NCBI RefSeq assembly: GCF_000253155.1
Contig: NC_015291.1
Coordinates: forward strand, 1,707,001-1,771,000
Direction: 5' to 3'
DNA from: Streptococcus oralis Uo5
GTDB lineage: Bacteria > Bacillota > Bacilli > Lactobacillales > Streptococcaceae
DNA: 64,000 nucleotides
Part shown: positions 17,623 through 27,554 of the stretch, piece by piece
Numbering within the stretch: position 1 is the first letter of the stretch
Layout: the number at the start of each line of letters is the position of its first letter
The notes under the pieces: generated by a model
What the model was told of the DNA's origin: nothing
The model's input: the letters and a program-made list of their open reading frames with translations, nothing else
The model's database searches: none
Position numbers and translations under genes: made by a program

Positions 17623-18966
17623 TTAATTTTTAAAACTATGGATTGGAGCTGGGATTTGCCCACCGCGAGAGATGAAATCAACAGACGAAGCCCCGTTGAC
17701 CTTCATAACTGGAGCTGTCCCTAGCAAACCACCAAACTCAATCATATCGCCTTCTTTGCCCTTTGGAATAATACGGACAGCCGTTGTTTTCATGTTAATA
17801 ACACCAATGGCCGCCTCATCCGCAATCATAGCTGCAATGGTTTCAGCAGGCGTATCTTCCGGAATGGCAATCATATCCAGTCCAACAGAACAGATAGCCG
17901 TCATGGCTTCTAGTTTCTCTAAATTCAGAGAGCCATCTTGCACCGCAGCAATCATCCCCTCATCTTCAGAAACGGGGATAAAAGCACCTGACAAGCCACC
18001 GACTTGGTTACAAGCCATCACTCCGCCCTTCTTAACTTGGTCATTCAAAAGAGCGAGGGCAGCCGTTGTCCCATGCGTACCAACTGTTTCTAGGCCCATT
18101 TCCTCAAGGACACGTGCCACAGAATCACCAACTGCAGGAGTTGGCGCCAAGCTTAGATCGACAATTCCAAAGTCAACACCCAGTCTCTCGCTGGCCATCT
18201 GACCAACTAATTGACCGATACGAGTAATCTTGAAGGCCGTTTTCTTGACTGTTTCCGCTACTACATCAAAGCTCTGTCCACGAACTTTTTCCAAGGCACG
18301 CTTGACCACACCAGGGCCCGAAACCCCGACATTGATGATAACATCTGCTTCGCCAACACCATGGAAAGCCCCTGCCATAAAAGGATTGTCCTCAACAGCA
18401 TTAGCAAATACGACCAACTTGGCCGCACCCATATCTGACAGCATAGCTGTTTCCTTGATGATACGTCCCATATCTGCAACTGCAGTCATGTTGATGCCTG
18501 ACTTGGTTGAGCCAATATTAACAGACGAACAAACCTTGTCTGTCTCAGCTAGAGCGCGTGGGATAGAATTGATGAGAATTTCATCTCCTTTTTGGTAGCC
18601 TTTTTGTACCAAAGCTGAGAATCCACCAATAAAGTCAACACCGATCTCCTTAGCAGCCCTATCAAGAGCCTTTGCCAAAACAACATAGTCTGTCGCATCA
18701 GTCGCAGCACCAATTAAAGAAATCGGAGTCACCGATACCCGTTTATTAACAATAGGAATCCCAAGTTCTGCAGCAATTTCGTCTCCTACAGCCACTAAAT
18801 TTGCAGCTTTAGTGGTGATTTTTTGGTAAATCTTTTCAGCAGCACGTTCAATATCTGGATCAATACAATCCAAAAGGGAAATCCCCATGGTGATGGTTCT
18901 GATATCGAAGTTCTGCTCCTCGATCATGGCAATGGTTTCTGTAACTTGTCTAATATCCATAGCCAC
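17623..18966 (-). CDS. PFL family protein (DUF711 / UPF0210)
   Basis: Protein of 447 aa of the conserved UPF0210 family, whose fold resembles pyruvate formate-lyase; no enzymatic function is established. Recognisable segments are the start [20 protein letters not shown], the glycine-rich GISGPGVV-like stretch ([14 protein letters not shown]) and the end [13 protein letters not shown]. It begins 3 bp after an ACT-domain gene, an arrangement kept across streptococci, so the two probably act together, perhaps with the ACT protein sensing an amino acid. That link is inferred from adjacency. Confidence 0.92.
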   Translation of the reverse strand: MAMDIRQVTETIAMIEEQNFDIRTITMGISLLDCIDPDIERAAEKIYQKITTKAANLVAVGDEIAAELGIPIVNKRVSVTPISLIGAATDATDYVVLAKALDRAAKEIGVDFIGGFSALVQKGYQKGDEILINSIPRALAETDKVCSSVNIGSTKSGINMTAVADMGRIIKETAMLSDMGAAKLVVFANAVEDNPFMAGAFHGVGEADVIINVGVSGPGVVKRALEKVRGQSFDVVAETVKKTAFKITRIGQLVGQMASERLGVDFGIVDLSLAPTPAVGDSVARVLEEMGLETVGTHGTTAALALLNDQVKKGGVMACNQVGGLSGAFIPVSEDEGMIAAVQDGSLNLEKLEAMTAICSVGLDMIAIPEDTPAETIAAMIADEAAIGVINMKTTAVRIIPKGKEGDMIEFGGLLGTAPVMKVNGASSVDFISRGGQIPAPIHSFKN

Positions 18967-18969
18967 CTC

Positions 18970-19236
18970 CTAGATATTATACATAGCGTCAAAAATCGCC
19001 GCACTTTGAATATTTATTTTGACATTCAAGGTCTGACCGAAAGTTTCAAACTCATTTCGAAGATAAGTGAAATCCTGTTTTTCGTCACTAGAAACGACCG
19101 CCATCATAGTAAAGTATTCATCCAACACCGTCTGAGAAATATCGTCAATATTCAAACCCAACTCTGCAATCTTAGTAGACACGCCTGCAACGATCCCAGC
19201 CTTGTCCTTACCAACCACTGTAATAATAGCCTTCAT
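18970..19236 (-). CDS. ACT domain-containing protein (UPF0237)
   Basis: Protein of 88 aa consisting of a single ACT domain: MKAIITVVGKDKAGIVAGVS, then LNIDDISQTVLDEYFTM. ACT domains bind amino acids or similar ligands and usually regulate a partner. The ligand is unknown. It is the first gene of a two-gene operon with the PFL-family gene, with a 3-bp gap. TGCTATACT, an extended -10 on the minus strand, lies about 62 bp upstream of the start. Confidence 0.9.
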   Translation of the reverse strand: MKAIITVVGKDKAGIVAGVSTKIAELGLNIDDISQTVLDEYFTMMAVVSSDEKQDFTYLRNEFETFGQTLNVKINIQSAAIFDAMYNI

Positions 19237-19297
19237 TCTTATACCCCATTTCTACGATTATTAGAAAACCTGAACGTTTTTGATTTTCTTTTTTCCT

Positions 19298-19306
19298 AGT
19301 ATAGCA
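19298..19306 (-). promoter_or_regulatory. Extended -10 promoter of the ACT/PFL operon
   Basis: Minus strand TGCTATACT. It lies just beyond the ribosomal operon terminator and is the only good promoter candidate for the downstream pair. Confidence 0.6.
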
Positions 19307-19325
19307 TATTTCCAAAAAAAATACT

Positions 19326-19384
19326 AAAAAACGCCTGCTTACGAAGTTGTTCTTAAACAAAAAAACAATTTCGTAAACAAGCGT
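19326..19384 (-). terminator. Terminator of the S10-spc-alpha operon
   Basis: Minus strand: a long hairpin pairing ACGCTTG...TTACGAA with TTCGTAA...CAGGCGT, followed by six T residues. It lies about 115 bp after the rplQ stop. Confidence 0.85.
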
Positions 19385-19394
19385 CTACCCTATC

Positions 19395-19487
19395 AAATGA
19401 TGATGAGTGTTCCCGCTAGGACCGAAGTCCCAGCGGTAGACCAGAGCTAGACTAAGAGCACAAGACTCCATCATCATAACACTCAAC
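19395..19487 (-). ncRNA. Structured 3' UTR element after rplQ, candidate L17 downstream element
   Basis: Between rplQ and the terminator the RNA contains CCGCTGGGAC-TTCG-GTCCTAGCGG, a UUCG-capped hairpin, and two alternative long-range pairings: GAGTGTT with AACACTC, and GATGATG with CATCATC. Their order is such that both cannot form together. An L17 downstream element is a known conserved RNA motif located 3' of rplQ in Lactobacillales; position and fold agree. Its role is unproved, possibly a feedback site for L17. Confidence 0.7.
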
Positions 19488-19500
19488 AAAATTGATGATT

Positions 19501-19887
19501 TTATACTAATTCGATGATCGCCATTGGCGCAGCATCACCACGACGTGGTTCAGTTTTAAGGATACGAGTGTATCCACCGTTACGTTCAGCATAACGAGGT
19601 GCGATTTCTGAGAACAATTTTTGAAGTGCTGTAGTAGAAGTGTACTTATCAGTTGCTTCATCATAGTTTTCAGATGCGATTTCATTACGTACGAAAGCAG
19701 CTGCTTGACGACGTGCATGCAAATCACCACGTTTACCTAGAGTAATCATTTTTTCAACAGTTTTACGGATTTCTTTAGCACGAGCTTCAGTTGTCACGAT
19801 TGATTCGTTGATCAAAAGATCAGTTGTCAAATCGCGAAGCATTGCTTTACGTTGTGAGCTAGTGCGTCCTAGTTTACGGTAAGCCAT
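19501..19887 (-). CDS. rplQ: 50S ribosomal protein L17
   Basis: 128 aa, full length, starting [20 protein letters not shown] and ending in [10 protein letters not shown]17 binds near the peptide exit tunnel. It is the last gene of the alpha segment, 11 bp after rpoA, and is followed by a structured 3' UTR and the operon terminator. The AGGAGG ribosome site is strong. Confidence 0.98.
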   Translation of the reverse strand: MAYRKLGRTSSQRKAMLRDLTTDLLINESIVTTEARAKEIRKTVEKMITLGKRGDLHARRQAAAFVRNEIASENYDEATDKYTSTTALQKLFSEIAPRYAERNGGYTRILKTEPRRGDAAPMAIIELV

Positions 19888-19898
19888 GTATTCCTCCT

Positions 19899-20834
19899 TT
19901 ATTTATCTTTTAATCCAAGACCCAAGTCAATGAGTTTGAGTTTCACTTCTTCCAAACTCTTGCGTCCAAGATTTCGTACTTTCATCATCTCTGCTTCAGA
20001 TTTTTCTGTCAAATCATGCACAGTATTGATACCGGCACGTTTCAAACAGTTGTATGAACGCACAGACAAGTCCAGTTCCTCAATCGTACGATCCAAAATA
20101 CGATCGTCAGATTCAGTATCAGCTTCTTTCATCACTTCAGTTGACTTAGCAATCTCAGTAAGATTTGTAAACAAATCAAGATGTTCTGTCAAGATACGCG
20201 CTGAAAGCCCTAAAGCATCTTCTGGAATAATTGTTCCATTAGTCAAGATTTCAAGGGTTAATTTGTCAAATCCATCATTGCTACCTACACGAGCAGGCTC
20301 TACTTGATAGTTGACTTTTGTAACTGGTGTATAAATAGAATCTACAGCAAGTGTTCCAACTGGTGCATTATCTTTTTTGTTTTCATCAGCAGGTACATAT
20401 CCACGACCACTGTTAACAGTCATTGTCGCTTTTAGAGAAGAACCTTCACCGATTGTAAAGAGATAATGATCTGGATTTACAATCTCAATATCACTGTCAG
20501 TCAAAATGTCTCCAGCTGTAATTTCAGCAGGACCTTCAACGTCAAGCTCAATGATTTTTTCGTCTTCAACGTATGATTTTACTGCAATCCCTTTAATGTT
20601 CAGAATGATTTGCATCACGTCTTCACGAACACCTGGAACTGTGTCGAACTCATGCAAGACACCTTCAATGTTGATAGATGTCACTGCTGCTCCTGGTAGA
20701 GAAGCTAGTAGTACACGACGAAGAGAGTTACCAAGAGTTGTACCGTAACCACGTTCAAGTGGTTCGATTACAAACTTGCCATAATCTTTATTTTCATCAA
20801 TTTTTGTTATATTTGGTTTTTCAAACTCAATCAT
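19899..20834 (-). CDS. rpoA: DNA-directed RNA polymerase subunit alpha
   Basis: 311 aa. The N-terminal domain (about 1-230) has [21 protein letters not shown], the dimerisation and assembly region. An acidic linker (EADTESDD) leads to the C-terminal domain (about 245-311) with [17 protein letters not shown] and [14 protein letters not shown], which contacts UP elements and activators. Intact and full length, 42 bp after rpsK. Confidence 0.98.
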   Translation of the reverse strand: MIEFEKPNITKIDENKDYGKFVIEPLERGYGTTLGNSLRRVLLASLPGAAVTSINIEGVLHEFDTVPGVREDVMQIILNIKGIAVKSYVEDEKIIELDVEGPAEITAGDILTDSDIEIVNPDHYLFTIGEGSSLKATMTVNSGRGYVPADENKKDNAPVGTLAVDSIYTPVTKVNYQVEPARVGSNDGFDKLTLEILTNGTIIPEDALGLSARILTEHLDLFTNLTEIAKSTEVMKEADTESDDRILDRTIEELDLSVRSYNCLKRAGINTVHDLTEKSEAEMMKVRNLGRKSLEEVKLKLIDLGLGLKDK

Positions 20835-20876
20835 TTAGTTACTCCCTCTTAAACGAAAAGCAGTGTAATGCGATGA

Positions 20877-21260
20877 TTATACACGGCGACGTTTTGGAGG
20901 ACGAGCACCATTGTGTGGCACTGGAGTCACATCACGAATTGCTGTTACTTCAAGACCAGCGGCAGCAAGCGCACGAATAGCTGACTCACGACCAGAACCT
21001 GGACCTTTTACAGTAACTTCAACTGATTTAAGACCGTGTTCTTGTGCAGATTTAGCAGCAGCTTCAGAAGCCATTTGAGCAGCGAATGGTGTAGATTTAC
21101 GAGAACCTTTGAAACCAAGAGCACCAGCTGATGACCAAGCAATTGCATTACCATGCACATCAGTAATCATAACAATAGTGTTATTAAATGTAGCGTGAAT
21201 ATGAGCAATACCAGATTCGATATTCTTTTTCACACGACGTTTACGTGTTGGTTTAGCCAA
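20877..21260 (-). CDS. rpsK: 30S ribosomal protein S11
   Basis: 127 aa. It contains [26 protein letters not shown] and the basic C-terminus [14 protein letters not shown]11 lies on the platform of the 30S subunit and contacts mRNA near the E site. It follows rpsM by 17 bp. Confidence 0.98.
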
Positions 21261-21277
21261 GACTTTTACCTCCTATA

Positions 21278-21643
21278 TTATTTTTTCTTACCAGCAATCG
21301 CAACAGCTTTACCTTTACGAGTGCGAGCGTTGTTTTTAGTGTTTTGTCCACGGACAGGAAGTCCACGACGGTGACGAATACCACGGTAAGAACCGATTTC
21401 CATCAAACGTTTGATGTTCAAGTTTACTTCACGACGAAGGTCACCTTCAACTTTGATTGCATCCACTTCACGACGGATAGCATCTTCTTGATCTGATGTA
21501 AGGTCACGTACACGAACATCTTCTGAGATTCCAGCAGCAGCCAAAATTTTCTTAGATGTTGCAAGTCCGATACCATAAACGTAAGTCAATGAGATTACTA
21601 CGCGTTTGTCATTTGGAATGTCAACTCCAGCAATACGAGCCAT
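21278..21643 (-). CDS. rpsM: 30S ribosomal protein S13
   Basis: 121 aa. It begins [20 protein letters not shown] and has [17 protein letters not shown] with the lysine-rich tail [17 protein letters not shown]13 sits in the head of the 30S subunit and contacts the P-site tRNA. It is between rpmJ and rpsK. Confidence 0.98.
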
Positions 21644-21660
21644 GTTTTCTCCTTTCTATC

Positions 21661-21777
21661 TTATCCTTGACGTTGTTTGTGTTTTGGATTTGCTGGGCAA
21701 ATTACCATAACACGACCATTACGACGAATTACTTTACAGTATTCGCAAATTGGTTTGACCGATGGTCTTACTTTCAT
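21661..21777 (-). CDS. rpmJ: 50S ribosomal protein L36
   Basis: 38 aa: it starts [20 protein letters not shown] and ends [10 protein letters not shown]. Cys11, Cys14, Cys27 and the His near residue 33 form the zinc site, so this is the zinc-binding type of L36. Ribosome site GGAGG precedes the ATG. It lies between infA and rpsM, the usual position. Confidence 0.97.
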
Positions 21778-21801
21778 TTCTTATCCCTCCAAGTTTTTCG
21801 A

Positions 21802-22020
21802 TTATTTAAAGCGGTAAGTGATACGTCCACGTGTCAAGTCATATGGACTCATCTCGACAGTAACACGATCTCCCGCTAAAATACGAATATAGTTTTTACG
21901 AATTTTACCAGAAACTGTTGCTAAAATCTGATGTCCATTTTCAAGTTCAACCGTAAACATTGCGTTAGGCATTGTATCGACTACTTTGCCTTCAACTTCA
22001 ATCACATCGTCTTTTGCCAC
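21802..22020 (-). CDS. infA: Translation initiation factor IF-1
   Basis: 72 aa OB-fold protein that binds the A site of the 30S subunit during initiation. It reads M(GTG)[18 protein letters not shown] and ends [15 protein letters not shown]. The start is the GTG at 22020: GGAGG lies 9 nt upstream and the protein then has the exact family length. An upstream in-frame ATG at 22074 would add 18 unrelated residues and has no ribosome site. Confidence 0.97.
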   Translation of the reverse strand: MAKDDVIEVEGKVVDTMPNAMFTVELENGHQILATVSGKIRKNYIRILAGDRVTVEMSPYDLTRGRITYRFK

Positions 22021-22136
22021 GCAAAAGCACCTCCATAAATTTCGATTTGATGCCTCTGAAAACAGAGACAACAATTATAAGTCAGACTATCTCAGTATAA
22101 CATTTGTAGCGATTTTTTGCAAGTGTGAAAAACGCT

Positions 22137-22775
22137 TTATTTCAAATTTGTCAATACTTTTTCGATGTCTTTGAACACATCATTGATATCTTGATTTCCT
22201 TCGATATCGTGGACTAATCCTTTGGCACGGTAGTGAGCAATGATTGGTTCTCCTTGAGCGATATTGACATCCAATCGACGCTTCACTGTCTCAGGTTTAT
22301 CATCTTCACGTTGGTAATAATCTTCTTCTTTGTAGTCAACTGGTGGGTTGAAAACTTTGTGGAAGGTTTCACCTGTTTCGCGGTGGATGATACGGCCACT
22401 CAAACGTTCCAAGAGACAATCTGGATTCACTTCGATATTGATCACACCTTCCAGTTCGATACCGAGTTCCGCCAACGTTTTGTCCAAGGCATGAGCTTGT
22501 TCAATCGTACGTGGGTAACCATCCAACAAGAAACCTGTTTCCTTGATGTCGTCCTGTGAAAGGCGTTCTTTAACAATTCCATTTGTAACTTCATCTGGAA
22601 CCAACTCACCTTTGTCAATATATGACTTCGCAAGTACACCCATTTCAGTTTGATTTGCCATAGCAGCACGGAACATATCTCCAGTTGAAATGTGTGCCAC
22701 GTGGAATTGCTCCACAATTTTAGCTGCTTGCGTTCCCTTACCTGCTCCAGGTAAGCCCATAATCAAAAGATTCAT
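22137..22775 (-). CDS. adk: Adenylate kinase
   Basis: 212 aa enzyme interconverting ATP+AMP and 2 ADP. P-loop [10 protein letters not shown] at residues 7-16; AMP-binding [18 protein letters not shown]. The LID region (about 126-163) has no cysteines, so it lacks the structural zinc of Bacillus-type enzymes. It sits between secY and infA, as in most Firmicutes. Confidence 0.98.
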   Translation of the reverse strand: MNLLIMGLPGAGKGTQAAKIVEQFHVAHISTGDMFRAAMANQTEMGVLAKSYIDKGELVPDEVTNGIVKERLSQDDIKETGFLLDGYPRTIEQAHALDKTLAELGIELEGVINIEVNPDCLLERLSGRIIHRETGETFHKVFNPPVDYKEEDYYQREDDKPETVKRRLDVNIAQGEPIIAHYRAKGLVHDIEGNQDINDVFKDIEKVLTNLK

Positions 22776-22920
22776 GATAGGATCTCCTTATTTTGTATTT
22801 AAATAGAAGCAGAAATCTCATTCAACCCCTATTTAAAAACAAAATAGAAGAGGGGAGACGAAAATCTCTCTGATAGATAGACCTTCATACTCCACTCTCT
22901 AAGCAAAAGTAATCTTGCTT

Positions 22921-24231
22921 TTATTCTGTTTTGTCCATGAAACCAACATACTTACGTTTCAATAGGTAACCTTCTAGCTGTTTGATTCCTTCAATACCAG
23001 TTGAGATAATGATCAAAAGACTAGTTCCCCCAAAAGCAACAGCTTCTGAAAGACCAAAGACATCTTTTGCCACAATCGGCAAGATAGAAATCACACCAAG
23101 GAAGATTGATCCGACAGTCGCAAGGCGACGAAGAAGTTTCGACATGAACTCTTCAGTACCCTTACCAGGACGGACACCATGAATGTAGGCTCCACTCTTT
23201 TGCAAGTTTTCTGCTGCTTTCTCTGGATTGATCTGTACAAATGTATAGAAGAATGTAAAGAGAATGATTAACAAGGCATACATAGCAACACCTGTCGGAG
23301 ATGTTGTAGATAACATTTCCTGTGCTGTACGTACCCAAGCCCAATCATGACCTGTAGCACTCAAAAATTGAAGAATGGCTGCAGGTGCTGCTGTAATGGA
23401 ACTTGCAAAGATAACTGGGATAACCCCCGCTGGGTTCACCTTCAATGGAAGGTATGAGCTTGATGGGGCTCCTTGAGCAACTTTTGTATATTGGATTGGA
23501 ATTTTATATTCTGCCTGTTGAACAAAGGTTGTAAAGTAAACAATCAACAAGACAGCGATAATCAAAATAACGACAAAGATAATAGATGAAGTCAAACGGC
23601 TACTTGGAATATTGACGAAGTAGTCAACATAGATTCCTTTAATCATTTCAGGGATTGAAGCAACAATACCTGCAAAGATGATCATAGAAACACCGTTTCC
23701 GTATCCCTTATCTGTAATTTGTTCCCCGAGCCACGTTACAATCATACTACCTGCTGTAAGGATAATACCAATGGTAACAAAAACCTGTGGAGTTAACGCT
23801 GTCGTTAATAATTTCGCTCCAGATAGAGTGTTAAATCCTGCTGTGATCCCGATAGATTGAACAAATGCAAGTACAAGTGCAATATAACGAGTAGCCTGGT
23901 TTAGTTTTCTCCGTCCAACTTCCCCTTGTTTGCCCCATTCTACAAACTTCGGTAAAATATCCATTTGTAGCAATTGAACAACGATGGAAGCAGTGATATA
24001 CGGACTTACTCCGAGTGCAAAAACGGAGAAGTTCTTCATGGCATTCCCTGAAACAAGACTAAGCATGTTCAAGAAAGATAAACCACTGAGAGCTTCCAAA
24101 CTTTTCGCATTCACACCTGGAACAGTGATACTTGTCCCAATACGGAAAACAAGAATGATAAAAATCGTAAAGAGAATTTTTGATCGAACTTGTTTAACCT
24201 TGAGCGCTTCTTTTAGTAATTTAAAAAACAT
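22921..24231 (-). CDS. secY: Protein translocase subunit SecY
   Basis: 436 aa, ten predicted membrane helices forming the Sec channel with SecE and SecG. Family signatures: GVSPYITASIVVQLLQMD in helix 2 and PGKGTEEFMSKLLRRL near the cytoplasmic loop that binds SecA and the ribosome. Located 12 bp after rplO. The following 145-bp spacer to adk contains only a small hairpin (AAGCAA/TTGCTT). Confidence 0.98.
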   Translation of the reverse strand: MFFKLLKEALKVKQVRSKILFTIFIILVFRIGTSITVPGVNAKSLEALSGLSFLNMLSLVSGNAMKNFSVFALGVSPYITASIVVQLLQMDILPKFVEWGKQGEVGRRKLNQATRYIALVLAFVQSIGITAGFNTLSGAKLLTTALTPQVFVTIGIILTAGSMIVTWLGEQITDKGYGNGVSMIIFAGIVASIPEMIKGIYVDYFVNIPSSRLTSSIIFVVILIIAVLLIVYFTTFVQQAEYKIPIQYTKVAQGAPSSSYLPLKVNPAGVIPVIFASSITAAPAAILQFLSATGHDWAWVRTAQEMLSTTSPTGVAMYALLIILFTFFYTFVQINPEKAAENLQKSGAYIHGVRPGKGTEEFMSKLLRRLATVGSIFLGVISILPIVAKDVFGLSEAVAFGGTSLLIIISTGIEGIKQLEGYLLKRKYVGFMDKTE

Positions 24232-24243
24232 GGGTCACCTCTC

Positions 24244-24684
24244 TTAGATGACTTCTACAGAACCACCTTTAGCAGTGATAGCTTCCTCAGCTGATTTAGA
24301 GAATTTAGCTGCTTTCACAGTCAATTTCTTAGTCAACTCACCGTTACCAAGAATTTTAACTCCTGATTTTTCAGCTTTCACAATTCCTGCTTCGATAAGT
24401 ACAACTGGAGTTACTTCTGCACCGTCTTCAAAGACGTTCAATTGGTCAAGGTTTACAATTGCGTATTCTTTAGCGTTGATATTAGTGAATCCGCGTTTTG
24501 GAAGACGACGGAACAATGGAGTTTGTCCACCTTCAAAACCGAGGCGAACTCCGCCACCGCTACGAGCTTTTTGACCTTTTTGACCGCGACCAGATGTTTT
24601 ACCGTTACCTGATGAAGTACCACGACCAACACGGTTACGTACTTTACGAGAACCTTCTGCAGGTTTCAATTCATGAAGTTTCAT
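24244..24684 (-). CDS. rplO: 50S ribosomal protein L15
   Basis: 146 aa. It begins [20 protein letters not shown], then a glycine-rich basic segment ([19 protein letters not shown]) and the end [10 protein letters not shown]15 is a late-assembling protein of the large subunit. It is preceded by a structured 144-bp spacer after rpmD. Confidence 0.98.
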   Translation of the reverse strand: MKLHELKPAEGSRKVRNRVGRGTSSGNGKTSGRGQKGQKARSGGGVRLGFEGGQTPLFRRLPKRGFTNINAKEYAIVNLDQLNVFEDGAEVTPVVLIEAGIVKAEKSGVKILGNGELTKKLTVKAAKFSKSAEEAITAKGGSVEVI

Positions 24685-24828
24685 TATTATTTTCTCCTCT
24701 TTTGTAAAATGCTAGCGCCGATAAGAGAGAAAAGGTTGTCTCCCTTATCAACTCGCCTATACATCGTCATCTTAGATGACTATACCTAGTTTTAGGGGAT
24801 GAGTATTGCCACATCCCCTAAAAATTCA
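24685..24828 (-). other. Hairpin-rich rpmD-rplO spacer
   Basis: The spacer RNA (minus strand) contains three hairpins: TTTTAGGGGATG with CATCCCCTAAAA (12 bp), GTCATCTAAGATGAC, and GATAAGGGAGA with a matching TCTCTTATC arm just before the rplO ribosome site. No T-run follows the first stem, so it is not a standard terminator; RNA processing or a regulatory site is possible. Confidence 0.55.
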
Positions 24829-25011
24829 TTAGTTTACTTCTTCAACTGTTACCAAGTGAGATACTGCAGTGATCATACCACGGATAGCAGCGTTGTCTTC
24901 TTTGATAACAGAGCTGTTCAATTTGCCAAGTCCAAGTGCTACAACAGTTTTACGTTGTGATGGAATGCGTCCGATTGGAGACTTAGTCAAAGTAATTTTA
25001 ATTTGAGCCAT
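24829..25011 (-). CDS. rpmD: 50S ribosomal protein L30
   Basis: 60 aa: [20 protein letters not shown] to [11 protein letters not shown]. The start at 25011 gives the family length and has a GGGG ribosome site; the longer frame from 25065 overlaps rpsE and adds 18 unrelated residues. It lies 13 bp after rpsE. Confidence 0.97.
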   Translation of the reverse strand: MAQIKITLTKSPIGRIPSQRKTVVALGLGKLNSSVIKEDNAAIRGMITAVSHLVTVEEVN

Positions 25012-25024
25012 TTTATCCCCTTTC

Positions 25025-25519
25025 TTATGCCAAATCAGAAACTGAGATACCACGAAGGGCAGCAACTTCTTCAGCGCGTTTCAATTGTTTCAAACCTTCA
25101 ACAGTTGCGCGAACAATGTTGATTGGAGTGTTAGAGCCAAGTGATTTAGATGTAATATCTGCCACACCTGCCAATTCCACAACGGCACGAACTGCACCAC
25201 CAGCGGCAACTCCAGAACCTTCTACAGCAGGTTTCAACAATACTTTAGCTCCACCGAATTCTGAAAGAACTTCGTGTGGGATTGTTGTTCCAACCATAGG
25301 AACTTCAATCAAGTTTTTCTTAGCATCTTCTACTGCTTTGCGGATTGCTTCTGGAACTTCTTGAGCTTTACCAGTACCAAATCCTACGCGACCGTTGTGG
25401 TCACCAACAACAACAAGAGCTGCGAAACGAAGACGACGTCCACCTTTAACAACTTTTGTAACACGGTTGACAGCAACTACGCGTTCTTCTAATTCAACTG
25501 CATTGTCTTTAAATGCCAT
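25025..25519 (-). CDS. rpsE: 30S ribosomal protein S5
   Basis: 164 aa. The N-terminal dsRNA-binding-like part has [20 protein letters not shown], and the C-terminal part has [19 protein letters not shown]5 sits at the mRNA entry and is a fidelity protein (site of spectinomycin resistance changes). It is located between rplR and rpmD. Confidence 0.98.
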   Translation of the reverse strand: MAFKDNAVELEERVVAVNRVTKVVKGGRRLRFAALVVVGDHNGRVGFGTGKAQEVPEAIRKAVEDAKKNLIEVPMVGTTIPHEVLSEFGGAKVLLKPAVEGSGVAAGGAVRAVVELAGVADITSKSLGSNTPINIVRATVEGLKQLKRAEEVAALRGISVSDLA

Positions 25520-25536
25520 TTTCTAGTGTCCTCCTA

Positions 25537-25893
25537 TTAGAATTTCAATCCGTTTTCACGAGCTGCATCAGCCAAAGCTTTCACACGTCCGTGATATAGA
25601 TATCCACCGCGGTCGAACACCACTTCTGAAATACCTTTAGCGTTTGCACGTTCTGCAACGAGTTTACCGACAGCAACGGCTTGTTCAGTTTTAGTTCCTT
25701 TTGAAACTTCTTTGTCAAGAGTTGAAGCACTTGCGAGCGTTACACCCGCTACGTCATCAATCACTTGAGCGTAGATGCCTGTATTAGAACGGAATACGTT
25801 CAAACGTGGGCGATCAGCAGTTCCAGAGAGTTTTCCGCGAACGCGACGGTGGCGTTTTTGGCGGAGTTTGTTTTTATCTGGTTTAGAAATCAC
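25537..25893 (-). CDS. rplR: 50S ribosomal protein L18
   Basis: 118 aa, M(GTG)[16 protein letters not shown] to [12 protein letters not shown]18 binds 5S rRNA. The start is GTG at 25893, with AGAGG upstream. Another in-frame GTG at 25902 overlaps that ribosome site and is not plausible. Confidence 0.96.
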
Positions 25894-25976
25894 AGTTTTC
25901 ACCTCTTTAGTTTTAAATCATGTGCTATGCACTAAGTTGGAAAATAGGTTGGTGGTTAAAAATCAACCACTCAACA

Positions 25977-26513
25977 TTATTTACCTGTTTTACCTTCTTT
26001 ACGGCGAACGAATTCACCAACGTAACGGATACCTTTACCTTTATATGGTTCTGGTGAACGAAGGCTACGTACGTAAGCAGCTGTTTGACCAACTACTTCT
26101 TTTGAAATTCCGCTAACAACGATTGTTGTTGGGTTTGGAAGTTCAAAAGTAATTCCTTCTGGAGCTTCAACTTCGTCTGGATGAGATTTACCAACAGCCA
26201 GAACAAGTTTAGATCCTTGAAGTTGTGCACGGTAACCAACCCCGCGCATTTCAAGTTCTTTCTTGAATCCTTCTGATACACCAACAACCATGTTGTTCAA
26301 AAGGGCACGAGTAGTTCCGTGGATTGTTTTCATTTCTTTTGAATCGTTTGGACGGTGAAGAGTTACTTCAGTACCTTCCACACGAATTTCAATATCTTTT
26401 GAGAACTCACGAGTAAGTTCTCCTTTAGGTCCTTTTACAGTTACAACGTTGTCATTGTTAGTGATTTCAACACCAGCAGGCAACACGATAACTTTATTAC
26501 CAATACGTGACAT
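25977..26513 (-). CDS. rplF: 50S ribosomal protein L6
   Basis: 178 aa, [19 protein letters not shown] to the C-terminal signature [26 protein letters not shown]6 binds near the sarcin-ricin loop and factor-binding site. It follows a 226-bp structured spacer after rpsH. Confidence 0.98.
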   Translation of the reverse strand: MSRIGNKVIVLPAGVEITNNDNVVTVKGPKGELTREFSKDIEIRVEGTEVTLHRPNDSKEMKTIHGTTRALLNNMVVGVSEGFKKELEMRGVGYRAQLQGSKLVLAVGKSHPDEVEAPEGITFELPNPTTIVVSGISKEVVGQTAAYVRSLRSPEPYKGKGIRYVGEFVRRKEGKTGK

Positions 26514-26629
26514 GTTTATTTTCTCCTGTTAAATTGTCAGGCCAGAACGGCCAGTTTTCACGGGGTTAAAGATACTTATTCAGTTCAATAGCTAAACTGA
26601 ACACGCTCTAACAAGCTTTGTATCCTGAT

Positions 26630-26739
26630 TTGAGTTCGAGCTAAGAATTTGTTGAAAAAGATAAGTTTGTCTTGGAGCATCGCTCCTGCTACAAACTTCC
26701 TATTTTCACTGCATTCTTTTAACGCTCTCACATCATCAA
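26630..26739 (-). repeat. Sibling RNA-like spacer element A, downstream of rpsH
   Basis: Core hairpin 26663-26698: AAGTTTGT and ACAAACTT arms enclose a GGAGC-GAT-GCTCC stem. The flanks (GAAAAAGATAA, TTCCTATTTT, AACGCTCT, ATTACCAA) recur in the same order in element B at 27239-27351. The rest of the 226-bp rplF-rpsH gap also holds GGCCAGAACGGCC and GTTCAATAGCTAAACTGAAC hairpins. Confidence 0.65.
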
Positions 26740-27138
26740 TTACCAAACGTAAGCGATAACTTCCCCACCAACGTTCTTTTGGCGAGCTTCTTTATCAGTA
26801 AGCAAACCTTCAGAAGTTGAAAGGATAGCAATTCCAAGTCCGTTAAGAACTTTTGGAAGATCTTCACGTTTTTTGTAGACACGAAGTCCTGGTTTAGAAA
26901 CACGTTTCAAGTTAGTGATAACTTTTTCACCGTTTGGTCCGTATTTAAGGAATACACGGATGATGCCTTGTTTGTCATCTTCGATGATTTCTACGTTCTT
27001 AACAAAACCTTCGCGTTTAAGGATTTCAGCAATCCCTTTTTTGATGTTTGATGCAGGTACTTCAAGTACTTCGTGTTTCGCTTGGTTAGCGTTACGAATA
27101 CGAGTTAGGAAGTCTGCGATTGGGTCAGTCATAACCAT
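26740..27138 (-). CDS. rpsH: 30S ribosomal protein S8
   Basis: 132 aa, [19 protein letters not shown] to [13 protein letters not shown]8 binds 16S helix 21 and in other bacteria represses the spc operon by binding its mRNA. The gene is unusual here in having a sibling RNA-like element on each side (27239-27351 upstream, 26630-26739 downstream). Confidence 0.98.
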   Translation of the reverse strand: MVMTDPIADFLTRIRNANQAKHEVLEVPASNIKKGIAEILKREGFVKNVEIIEDDKQGIIRVFLKYGPNGEKVITNLKRVSKPGLRVYKKREDLPKVLNGLGIAILSTSEGLLTDKEARQKNVGGEVIAYVW

Positions 27139-27238
27139 TTTGTTTTTCTCCTCTTACTAGTAGTTTGCAAGTTGCACTTGCTAGTTAATGATTGAGCTAG
27201 GCTCAGATAGTATTGACACATTCAAATGAGAGAACTCT

Positions 27239-27351
27239 TATTTGAACACGAGCTACAACCTGTGCAAAAAAGATAAATTTGTTTTGGAGCATCGCTCCTT
27301 CACCAAATTTCCTATTTTTGCTGTGGTTGTTACGCTCTTTGTATCATGATA
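27239..27351 (-). repeat. Sibling RNA-like spacer element B, upstream of rpsH
   Basis: Core hairpin 27275-27310: AAATTTG and CAAATTT arms enclose GGAGC-GAT-GCTCC. Flanks match element A (AAAAAAGATAA, TTTCCTATTTTT, TACGCTCTTT, ATTACCAA). Arm bases differ from element A in a compensated way (GTTTG/CAAAC in A versus ATTTG/CAAAT in B), which supports an RNA structure. Confidence 0.65.
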
Positions 27352-27537
27352 TTACCAAGATGCTTTTGTTACACCAGGAATTTGTCCTTTGTAAGCTAAT
27401 TCACGGAAGCAAACACGGCAAAGTTTAAATTTGCGGTAAACTGAATGTGGACGACCACATTTTTCACAACGAGTATAAGCTTGAGTAGAGAACTTCGCTG
27501 GACGTTTGTTCTTAGCAATCATTGATTTTTTAGCCAT
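27352..27537 (-). CDS. rpsZ: 30S ribosomal protein S14, zinc-binding type
   Basis: 61 aa with [20 protein letters not shown], two CxxC pairs that bind zinc, so it is the short zinc-dependent form of S14. It is located between rplE and rpsH in the operon. AGGAGG lies upstream of the ATG. Confidence 0.97.
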
Positions 27538-27554
27538 TAGATTTACCTCCTATT

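Noticed and set aside
22021..22074. Longer infA from an ATG at 22074.
   Set aside because: No ribosome site and 18 residues unlike IF-1; the GTG at 22020 gives the exact family length.
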